A DNA stretch of 64,000 nt from Castanopsis chinensis. Lineage: Eukaryota; Streptophyta; Magnoliopsida; Fagales; Fagaceae. The stretch lies in NCBI GenBank assembly GCA_032878915.1, contig JAVQMG010000122.1, forward strand, positions 310,001 to 374,000, written 5' to 3'. Below are positions 34,520 to 45,100 of this stretch, in pieces. The notes under the pieces were generated by a model. It worked only from the letters and a program-made list of their open reading frames with translations. It did no database searches and was not told the origin of the DNA. Position 1 is the first letter of the stretch; each line of letters opens with the position of its first letter. The translations under genes and the position numbers were made by a program.

Positions 34520-34910
34520 TACCAGTAAGTAATAAAAACAGGGATAAAACCCATTTGGATTGTATCCTTTTAAACATTAAAAAATAATAATTTGTCCTTG
34601 TGTTATTTATTATTTTATATTAAACCAAGATACCCACGTTTTTTTTCTTCTCAAAAGCCATATATAAATTGGGTTCAGTTAATATGTGCCCTTAGGGCAT
34701 ACATTAAGCAATCCATTTTTGGAAACATTTTCTCAAAAATTGAAAAAGTTGTCAATATTTTTTCAATTTTCGAAAAAATAATTCTAAAAATGATTGCTTA
34801 TTGTGTGCCCTTAGGGCACACATTAGCAAAATCCATGTAAATATACCAATTTTTAACTGTAGGTGAAAGTCACAAATCCTTTTTTTAAGATTAAGATTTA
34901 TTAATTGAGT
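34520..34910 (+). repeat. Duplicate of the LINE-bearing locus at 26.8 / 28.87 kb
   Basis: This carries the same flanking sequence as 26800-26965 and 28868-28930 but without the LINE. It instead holds its own small insertion (34673-34836). Confidence 0.8.
34673..34836. mobile_element. About 165-bp MITE with GTGCCCTTAGGGCA ends
   Basis: The left end has 'taatatgtgcccttagggca' and the right end, read in reverse, 'taatgtgtgccctaagggca'. Both continue with '...taagcaatc' inward. TAAAT lies on both sides (about 34668-34672 and 34837-34841). The paralogous site at 26.95 kb lacks it. Confidence 0.75.
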
Positions 34911-35129
34911 GTACTAGAATTCATAATTATTTTGTGTTTATGCTTTAGGTATTAAGTCACAATACTTTTTTAAAATATTAAAAAAGAAGCGCAAGGGCAT
35001 CTAGACGTAGAAGATCCTGTCTAGAAGTGATCATGACAAAACCCCACCTTCTAAAAAGTTAGTACTTGAGAAACCTAGACGGTGACGGGAATATAGATAT
35101 GTGAGACGGCGGGGTTTATGTGTGTATAG

Positions 35130-35302
35130 TTTTTATTTTTAATTTTTTTAATAGGGTTTCAGCTTACGGCTTTCATTTTTGATGATTATGTTTTTTATTA
35201 TCAAATTAAGATATTAATTAATTTTTTGTATAAGCAGGGATTGAATCCCACATTTTTTATTTAACAATTAAAAATTTTACCAATTGAGTTAATTGAAACT
35301 TA
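35130..35302 (-). mobile_element. tRNA-derived SINE, older copy
   Basis: On the minus strand it begins 'aagtttcaattaactcaattgg' (A-box-like TAACTCAATTGG, with the rest of the tRNA-like head). It then has a B-box-like GATTCAATCCC and ends in an A-rich tail near 35130-35150. The same layout is seen in the better copy at 35822-35975. Target duplication is not clear. Confidence 0.65.
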
Positions 35303-35439
35303 TATAATTATCATCTAACATCAATTGTAGTAAGGATTTAGTAACATCAATCAATAGGCATATTGAAAACCGACTTTCAGTTATTGTAGGGTGATTGTAG
35401 ACTGGGTAGAGCTTAACTTTAGTATCCTACACACACAAA

Positions 35440-35800
35440 CAAAGTAACAAAAGAGTTGAGCGACATCGGTGTGTTGCTTGCACTAAGATCTTTTGACAGT
35501 GAAATTAGAGTCACCCTCCTTTACTCAAGGTTTTGTTCTCATGCCATGAGTGATTGGTAGGATCCTTTATTTATTGGGTTTTTGGGGGTGTTGATTCTGC
35601 TAATATTTGACCCTTGACTATAGCAAATCACCTTAATTCTACCTTTGTGAGGAGGCGACGTGATTGCATGATCACCTCCGGGAGATCAACTATTTCCTTT
35701 GAGTTTCAAATAAGGATGTTGGTGCTTGAAATTGGCGCCTTGACTTTGGATATCGCTGTTACCCTTGGTAAGTTATTTGTCAAGTGGACAATTTTATGCA
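35440..35800 (+). other. Unrecognised, weakly coding-like stretch
   Basis: One frame is open for about 90 codons (from about 35614: '...FVRRRRDCMITSGRSTISFEFQIRMLVLEIGA' in part) with unusual residue order but no family I can name. Together with 36180-36440 it may be the ruin of a transposon-carried gene. A poly-T and the SINE interrupt it. Confidence 0.2.
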
Positions 35801-35821
35801 CCATTAATTATGCTTGTATTC

Positions 35822-35975
35822 TTTTTTTTTTTTTTAGAAATTTTCAAATTATGACGTCCGCTTCTGATGATAGCTCTTTATTATCAGATTAAGACACCAA
35901 TCAATTTTTGGTGTAGACGGAGATTGAACCCCTCATCAAAAATTTTATTATCAATTGAGCTAACTGGAACCCACA
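35822..35975 (-). mobile_element. tRNA-derived SINE (154 bp)
   Basis: Reading the minus strand, a tRNA-like head carries RNA polymerase III promoter motifs: A box TAGCTCAATTGA and B box GGTTCAATCTC. A short body and a poly-A tail (T run at about 35822-35836 on plus) follow. CTTGTATTC (35813-35821) and CTTGTAATC (35976-35984) are the target duplication with one mismatch. The head does not fold as an intact tRNA, so this is a retroposon and not a tRNA gene. Confidence 0.85.
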
Positions 35976-36179
35976 CTTGTAATCCCTTTTTCGTGCTCAA
36001 TGAATTTTTCCATCTCATGAACTTGCAACACATGTTCATTATTAACGTGATGGCTAACAAACCCTATTGTAACACGTGTCCCACATTAAAGATCGTGGGC
36101 AAGGTGGTTTAGTTGTTGGAACGTGGACTGTTTGCTCTTTTCCCTCTTTAATTTTTGGGGAATTTTCCAAGGCCAAAGC

Positions 36180-36840
36180 TATGTTCTCAGTAGAAGCTCT
36201 CTCTTTCTCAAGTGAGTTCTTTTCTTTGCAAAATTGGATTTCAAATTCTTGTTAATGATTTGTGGTTCTTTATGAGTGACGGTGATATAGTGGCCTTCAG
36301 GTTGTTGACTTTATTCTCATCTTCTCATTTTCATTTCATAGTTGAAGATGTGACCATTTTACTTACAAATTCCTCAGTGCATCAATTTTTATCCCAATTG
36401 AGGATGAATGGAGAATCTGTGAATGCTCCCACTGGGTCTTAAGGGGCAAGGCATGATGGTCAATACCAAGCTTTGTCCTCTATATGCCAGTACCTTGAGG
36501 GAGACAGACATTGCTAGAATACGACCTAGGTATAATATACCACTATAATCATTAGGCTTCTTTCCCCTAACTAATTTGCATGTTCCTCATTCAATTGTGG
36601 GGTATGTTTTCATGAATTGGGCATTTAAAGTTGGGGTATGCTTTCCTTTGCATCCCTTCATAAGAGATTTTTTTAGGCTTCTTTGACCTTGCCCTCGCAC
36701 AGCTTACCCCCAATGCCGGAAGGATGGTCATGGGTGCTTGGTATTCTCAACAGTCATTCGTCCATTGGAATCCATATGTTATTCTTCAGCTGTCACCGCA
36801 TTGAATGATACTTATGAGATTGTTCATCTGTTGGACAGCA
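36180..36840 (+). pseudogene. Possible remnant of a transposon-borne plant gene
   Basis: An open frame at 36212-36442 reads 'FRLLTLFSSSHFHFIVEDVTILL'. This faintly recalls the 'F...E.TITL.DV..LL' pattern of plant mobile domain proteins found in some transposons. Later codons fall into stops. The similarity is weak, and it may be coincidental. Confidence 0.2.
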
Positions 36841-37324
36841 GGCGACCATTCTAAATTAACACCTACATTAAATGTCATTTATTGGACCGTCCATTTGTAT
36901 GATTGACTACTGTTACAAATTCACACTCATCAATGATTCCTAAGCACTTTTGAGGATTTTGTAATTCCTTAGCCACAAGCTTTGTATATCCCTTTGCGCA
37001 TTTACATTTCTTTTCCTTCCCTGTAAGATATATCCTAAACTCAAGTCTCTCGTACTTTCGTTTTGAGCCAATTGTTTCCATTTGTTTAGAGGGTTTGCAC
37101 TTCCCGCATGGTGAGGAATTTACTTTACTTTACGTGTTAATGTGAGATTTTATTATATTCGCATTGCCCATAGTCATATGACTATAATCAATTAATTATA
37201 CTCACATTGGCAAGAGTACTAGTGTGAACATATATATATATATATATATATATTCTTTTGGATTTCAAATTAACTTTTCGACAAAGATTACATTTTTTTT
37301 TGGTCACTAAATTGAGTCAATAGA

Positions 37325-37645
37325 GTAAACATTGTGTCACCCAATGAGTTTAAAGCCTTCACACAACATTCAAGAGTTACCAACTTTTATATTTTGTAAG
37401 TTGTGTGATATTAAACCCAAGTTCCCACTCCCCTGTGTGTGTTCAGTCCTGTGTCTTTCTCTAAAAAAGCAATCAAGTGGGTTTGTCCCACATCGCCCAA
37501 GTGTGTGTCTCCTAATTGGTTTAAAGCCGTCACACATCATTCAAACGTTACCGACTTTTGTATGTTGTGACTTGTGTGATATTAAACCCGAGTTCCTACT
37601 TTTCTGTGTGTGTATGTTCAGCCTTGTGTCTTTCTAAAAAAAAAA
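37325..37645. repeat. Two tandem units of about 170 bp
   Basis: Unit 1 (about 37330-37475) and unit 2 (about 37500-37645) share 'tttaaagcc(t/g)tcacac', 'ttgtgtgatattaaaccc', 'ctgtgtgtgt' and 'gtgtctttct'. The joint contains 'gtcccacatcgcccaagtgtg', wording often seen in plant retroelement terminal repeats. Possibly two LTR remnants. Confidence 0.6.
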
Positions 37646-37649
37646 AAAA

Positions 37650-38860
37650 GAGAGAGTAAACATTGTATCAAATCTCTCAAAATGGCATGGTAATGTAAAG
37701 TCAAAAAGTTTGGGGCATTATAATTTGGGTGAAAAATAATGGTAAAAAGGAATAATTGAACTTTTTTTTTTTTTTTTAAACGTCAACACCACTTTTGACA
37801 ATACTGATTAGTTAGCCATCCATTACCCCGACCACAGCATCCTAGGCTACTTTGGACAATTTTATAGTTGGGAAAAATTAACAAATGCCTTAAGTATATT
37901 AGTTTAACAATTAGAAATATTTTATGGGAAAAAAAATATTAATTTTTATAATTTTTTATATTTGGGAAATACTATGTCTACAATACTTTGAAAAATATTA
38001 AGTGACAAATTATTACAGTTTGTTATGTGTAAATAAAAACCTAATTTAAGTTGTAGATTTAAATTAGAACCAGTAACAATTTATTACATAAAATTTATTG
38101 TGAATATAATACTTCTCTTTATACTTTTTCTTGAAAATGATATTAAATTTTTTCTAAATGACACTTATTAACAAATACTTTAAAAGTACCTATTATCACG
38201 ATTATTTAGAATTTTTAAAGATTAAGGGCTTGTTTGGTGGTATTATTCTAGTAACATTGTTTAAATATTGTGAAAATGTGTAAATAAAAAAATATTGTGA
38301 AAAATATATATTGTGTTGTTTAAATAACGAAAACTAGTATTTAATAATAAAATTAAATAGGGCATGTGAGTTTTAGTTAATGAATAAAGTCTTTGACGAT
38401 TGAATAAGAAATCAAAGCCTAATTACTATTGACCACGTGTAAAGTAGTGACTAGTGCAGCAGTGTATGCCCACGACGTTTAAGGGCATTAAAACGCGTAA
38501 AGTAGATATTTTTTTTTTTTCGCATTACCTGGCAATATCCAGCCCGGATTTCACAGATTTTATGGTTTGTACGGTTTATGCAGTTTGATGAACACCCCTA
38601 AGTGCAGCAAAAAGACCATTGTCACAAAAAGACATTGTCACATTGACTTTACTTTCTTTTTCGTCTTTGTTTTTTTCTTTCTTTTTATCTACTCAACTGA
38701 ACTATGTATAATTTTCACACGTAGCAAATATGGAACTTGCTTTGCTTATGTTGTTGGTTTTTTACTCTTTTTTATAATTTATTTTAGTACTGTCTAAATT
38801 CCACTTCGGCTGCCAGCTCCTATTTCCTCTGTAGGTTCCTTTCTAAAAATTCTGTACTCT
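37650..38860. other. Intergenic upstream of CAMTA3
   Basis: AT-rich with no gene recognised. A short block at 38228-38330 beginning 'gggcttgtttggtggtatt' looks like a MITE end. The CAMTA3 promoter should lie in the last few hundred bases, but no clear TATA element is seen. Confidence 0.4.
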
Positions 38861-39131
38861 CTCAAATCTCTCTTTCCCTCACACTTCTCACTACTAGAAT
38901 CTTAAACTTGTCAAAATTGTTGACACAATCTTTTGTCAATCAAACCCAAACGCGCTTTCTCTTTTCAATTCAACTCTCTATGCCCTTTTCAAGTCAGACA
39001 AACTACTTTTATACATATACCTTATCCCCTTTTCAATTCAAAGAGTTGTGTATCTGTTAGGAATAGTAGTGTTTGTGAAGACTGTTTTTTTGTGTGTGAT
39101 GAGTTGTGGCTGAGTGACCCAGAAAGAGTTC

Positions 39132-42100
39132 ATGGCGGAAAGCAGGCGCTACGTTCTTGGTAACCAACTAGGTGGGTTTTTTTTTCCAAAGTAGAATTGT
39201 GGGGTTTTAAAGTGTTTTTGTTTTTGTTTTGATTTTCTTTGATGTATACTTTTCATGGGTTTTGCTTGTTGTTATGTGATTCACTAGTGAAATGCTTGTA
39301 CTTTGGTGTTTTGGAGAACTTTAGATTTTAGATTTTGAATTTCGGTTGTGAACGATTTATAGGTGGCAGTCATGTGGTGGGTCTATTAATGAGTAGAGAT
39401 TTATTGGGGGTTATATCCGTGTAGTGTGAAAGTTTTCACTTTTCTACACTTGAGAACAAGGGAGTGTTACTTATCAATGCTAGAGCAACAACAACCAAGT
39501 CTTAGTTCCAAAGTTTTTTGGCTCGGCTAATTATCAATGCTAGAGCAATGCTCAATACTGAGCTATCTGAGTTTAGAGATAATCTTGAACTAGTTTAGTC
39601 TTGACTGGGTTGTCCACGGTGAAAGACACTAAGTTGGAACTGTGCAGATGACGCGATTGTGATCAGAAACTAATCTTTTATACTAAATGATGAGTATTTT
39701 TTTGTAGTCAAAAGGAAAGAAGTTAAATTTTGAGGAGGAGATGAGTTGTCCATCTGCTTAAATAATCTATATATGAATGTCCATACCCCAACTTAGATTC
39801 AAAAAAATTTCAGTCACTTGCTCGTTTAAAATTCCTGCTGAATAATAGATGTGCATATACTCCGCATATGTGGATTAAAGATTTTGCTTTGGCACTAGCA
39901 CCATGCTAGGGAAGCAGTTTACACATGTTATAGTAGTCCTTGAAAGTTTTGACCCTTTATTACAAGGCCCTCGATTAGTTATTTTGATATAAATGGAAGA
40001 TGCATTGGCATTGATTTGATGGTTTAAGTAACTATTTGTGTAAAAGTATTTATACTTGTTAGTTTGAAGCCGGCCATACTTTGATGTTTCCCAAGGATAC
40101 AATTAACAATACTGATTTTTGATGGCTATAATTTGGTGGAATGCAGATATTGAGCAAATACTCATAGAAGCACAAAGTCGATGGCTACGTCCAGCAGAAA
40201 TTTGTGAAATTCTTCGAAACTATAAGAACTTTCGCATTGCTCCCGAACCTGCAAACATGCCACCAAGTATGACCCTTAACTGCATTGCTTTTATTTGATA
40301 TCAGGAACGATAGTTAGAAGTTACTTCTACCAGATATAGACAGCTATCTCATTGATATTATTGACTCAGATTTCTGGATGAACCTTTTGATTTTCTTATT
40401 TCATTCCCCTCGCTGTTATATAGCTGAGATCAAGTTTCTGTTGCAACTGGTTTAATTGATGATAATTCCTCAACATTTGTCAGGCTAATCAGTTCTTTGG
40501 TATTACATTCTCTGATAAAATTTATACTACATGTTTCATCCCTATAGTTATCAGTTTCTCTGGACCATTCTGTTGCAGACTTCATATGAATGAAACCTAT
40601 TTTCTCATTCATCTGCTACTTACTATGTCCAATTTTCTCGTTGATTACAACAATTAAAATTGAGAGTTCTTTTTGCACCAGACATTCTTTTCCCAACTAA
40701 TGATTCTTTTTTTGGGATATTTGTAACTGATAGTCTTCCTGAAACCTTTATGGTGAATGCTGGTTTCAGATCCAGTCCTGAAGTATGCTGGCACAGGCTT
40801 TACTTCCTAAGCTATGTGGCATCTCATCGCTCAACAAATAAAATAAAATAAAAATTGTTTGAATACTACAGATGGTATTGATTTGTGGTTAATCATTCGT
40901 CGGGATTTTGTTTCTTCTTTCACTTGTTAAGTTCTGAAAGAATTGAAGCATTGTTGATTTGTTCCACATCCAAGTTCTTGTGGCTTGTTCATAATGCCCT
41001 ATTGTTGACTCAGAAATACATTTTCTCTTCTTAACTGCATTGGATTTGTTTGATATCACACATAATAATTTTGAGAAATTACTCATACTAAATAACTATA
41101 GCTATCTTGATAACATTATTGGCTTGGTCTGGAAGAACTTTACATTTTTCTTATTTTTCGGGAAGTCCTCTAGAGAATTTTTTATTTTTTTGGGTAAGTG
41201 ATTTATTATAGGACTTATATAAACAATGATAGTCCTCTGGAGAGTTTTACATAAGCTTTAACCTCCTCTGGAAAAGAAAGGTATGCATTTTGGATTGGTG
41301 TTATATGTGCAAGTGTAATAGTGAAACTGTTGACCATCTATTCCTTCATTTTCTGGTTGCTTTGGAGTTGTGGGATATGGTTTTTGGTTTATTTGGAGTT
41401 TGTTGGGTTATGCCAATGTTTGTTGTTGAGCTTCTTGCTTGCTTGCACGGTTGATTTGGTCGCATTGTTGTTCCTTATTGTTTGATGTGATGTATTTGGA
41501 AGGAAAGAAATAGTAGGTGTTTTGAAGACAATGGGCGTTCTATGCCTGATCTCAAGCTTCTATTTTTCAAAACCTTATTGGACTAGTTCTCTGGTGGAGA
41601 AACCAACCTTTCTCTTCAATTTTAGATTTACTTGATTCATGTAGTTTTTGTCTTTGATATGTACACCCCTATATACTTCCTGTGTACTTGGGTAGTTATT
41701 TTTTTGATATCAATAATTCTTTATTACTTATCAAAAAAAAAAAAAAAAAAAGCTTTAACCTCCGGTTTCTGCATCTATTTGTGTGATCCTGTGGACTGCA
41801 AAAAAAAAAAAGTCCCTTTTTTTGTAACTGAGATCAGGTTCCTTTTGCAACTGCTTTAAGTGATTATAATTCTATATTTGTGAGCCTAATCACTTATCTG
41901 AACTACGGTAACATGCGATGCCATCATGCTAATTTGGTGAACTTTCCCTACTGTTCTAGCCCCACCACTTCCACCCCCTTCCACCCCCCCCAAAAAAATG
42001 TCTTACCATGATGGGTAGTTTTGTAAACTTTCTTTCATGATCATCTCACATATCTCAGCATTACTCAATCAACAATTAAATCGAAACTAATATTACCCTC

Positions 42101-45100
42101 CCACACTGTCAGTCCATAGATTAAATAAGTCTGAGATATGCAAATTGGTTTCCTTCTATCAACTCATATTCTGTAGTATCATCTACGGTGTACATTTTAT
42201 TAACAATTGCCTAATTGCCCATCGCCTATAACAATTGAAATTGGAAATGTATTGAAAAAACCTATCATGATAAATGCTGGTTTTAGACCTAGGCCTGAAG
42301 TATGGTTTTGATTTGTGATTTCTCATTCATTCCTCTGGAGCTTGTTTCTCGTTTCACTTGTTCAGTTTTGAAAGAATTGCAGCACATTATTTATTTGTTT
42401 CACCTTTAAGTTCTTATGGCTTGTTCGGAACATCCTGTTGTTGTTGAAATATCTCTCTTCTTAGTTATCCTTATTGTTGAAATATTCATGTGTGAGTTGT
42501 GCGATTAGTTAAGTAGTGAAGTACCACATTGGATAATAATGACAAGAGTGAGTAGTTAATATAACATAATTAGGCAAAATTCATTGGCTAAAGCCTTTGG
42601 GTTAAGTGACGTCTCTATATGTTATATTAACTTCCCAATTTGAGTCTCCTCAACAAATGGTATTAAAGCTGATGGTTTGATTGGGTTAGTGTTTGTTCAC
42701 TTCACCCAAAATTAAGTAAATGACATGCTATTGCATTAGACTTGATGGTAATGCAAGGCACTTGGATTGTTAAGAAAAAGGCTTCCGTTCAAGAGAGAGA
42801 CTAACCAACTTGTTAATATAAGTGATTTGCTAGAAGGGAGTTGTAGAGTCTGTTGGGGATCTGCTTGTTTTACTGAAACTGAAAACTTTTTACTGAAAGT
42901 ACTTTAAATAAGGGTAAAAGTTAATTGAAATAGTACAGTGGGACTCATGAATAGTACTAAAAAGTGCAGTGGGGTCTATGAATAGTAGCAAAAATAAGCT
43001 GAATAGTAAAATAAACTGGCAAAAAATAAGCTATCCAAACAGAGCTGTAATATTCACGTGCGAGTTGTGTGATTAGTTAAGTAGTGAATCCCACATAATA
43101 ATGACAAGAGTGAATGGTTAATATAATATAATTTAGCCCAAACCCATTGGCTTACATTTTTGGGGTTAAATGGTGTTACTATATGTTATATTAGTATCTC
43201 AATTTGAGTCTACCCAAGGTGATATCTCCTTATCACTTATAATTTAGTTTCCTCTATTTTCCGGGTTTTTTTTTTAATGAATTTGAGTCTCCTTTGTTGC
43301 CAATATGGGTGTTTTAGAGAGCCAGAAGCACATGTTGAACTATGCAAATTATCTCAAATTCCAAATTTTGGAATTCCTCATTGAAAAGTAGGGAATGAAG
43401 GAGGTCCAATCATTCCTATATAAGGGGTGTAATTTCATATCTCTAAGAAGAGAGTAATAATCACAATGGATCTTATATATAGGCACTGCTATTATGGGAA
43501 AAATATGCTGTATTGAAACATATGCATAATGTGGTATTCTTTGGAAGCTAAAAGATGCATAGTAGCTTTTGGGTTTGAAAATACTTGCCTATGTGAGTTG
43601 TGTGTAATTTAAGTGTAATAAGTTTTGAGTTCGTGATGGTATTAAGTTTGCCAATTGGGATTGAGTCTTGACTTTGGTGGGAGGGTTGGTTTGTGTAGGC
43701 GAGGGTTTGTGTTAAAGTTTATGACGTGGTTTGTGAATGTTAGTCAAGTATTAGTAACCCTTATTGATACTTATCAAAAAAACAATAGTAATCCTTATTG
43801 ATTTTTTTTTGATAGGTTTATTGATAGGAAAAGTACAATGTGTTTACAATAGTAAACTCACTGCACTTGAAACAAAATCAAATGGAAGAGCTAACAAAAA
43901 TAAGGAAATTAGACATGGAAATACAATGCGTAAAGCTCCAAATACGAGACCACTCAAATAAAGTCCTAGCTAGCAAAGACTTCAACAGATCTATAGGTCT
44001 CTCAATGTCCTCAAATTTTCGGGCATTGCATTCCTTCAATAGTAAACCTTATTGATGATAATAGATTTTGGTTGGCATGACATGGATGTAGGCATGGAGT
44101 CACAAATTATGTTAAATTTTGTTGTCTTGTGTGGATGTTTGATTTAATTGTTTATGTGGGTGTTCTTCCGCTAATCTCAAGCTTTACTTGATGGTATCTT
44201 CCACGATTACAACATAGATTATGTTAGCTCATAAAAATCAACATTTTTTTCTTTGTTGTAGTTTTAGGTACATTTTAAGGCCTACTCAAAAAAATAAGGC
44301 ACTTTTTGAACACTTTTTTTTTCTTAGTTTTTTTGAAGTATACTTTAAGAACATATATTCACATAACATGTATTTCCAATTTCAGATGGCTCACTTTTTC
44401 TTTTCGATCGGAAGGTTCTGAGATACTTCAGAAAAGATGGCCATAATTGGAGGAAGAAAAAGGATGGAAAGACTGTGAAGGAAGCTCATGAGAGGCTCAA
44501 GGTAGGCACTAGACATCATGGTTTTGTTTGCTGTTTACTAAATCTTAGGGTTATGGTTCATTCACATTTAGGGTGTGATATATGTTAAAGGATTCTTTGT
44601 GTTTCCTGATTAACTGTGTAGAGAAAATTGTACTTCCTTTCAGGCTGGAAGCATTGATGTATTGCACTGCTACTATGCCCATGGAGAAGACAATGAAAAT
44701 TTTCAAAGACGCAGTTATTGGTTACTGGAAGAGTGAGTATCTGAAGAGTTATTTGCGTGATGTTAAGCAAAATTTTTTGTTTGAATTTTAGCATTTTGCT
44801 CTATCAGTCTATCTTCTGTATGTAAGTATCTGTGTCTCGTAACAAACTAGATGATGTAATAATTAATCTTCTTTGTTCTGCTTTTTGATGAATACTTAAA
44901 AGATAATGGAATATTCACTCAATTGATCTTAGAATATTATGGCTTGTTTTAGTTTCACACTTTTTGGCTTATGTTTAAACTCTGACATTAGTATTAATCA
45001 TTGAGAGACTAAAGTTTTATTTTTTAGAAATTTATAGAACTGTTTGTTGCATTTATTTTGAGAAAATTTTTCCTAATTTGAGGGTTGGTTTCGGATGAGG

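Noticed and set aside
35822..35975. tRNA gene on the minus strand
   Set aside because: A and B boxes are present, but the acceptor stem and cloverleaf are not kept, an A tail follows and target duplications flank it: a SINE.
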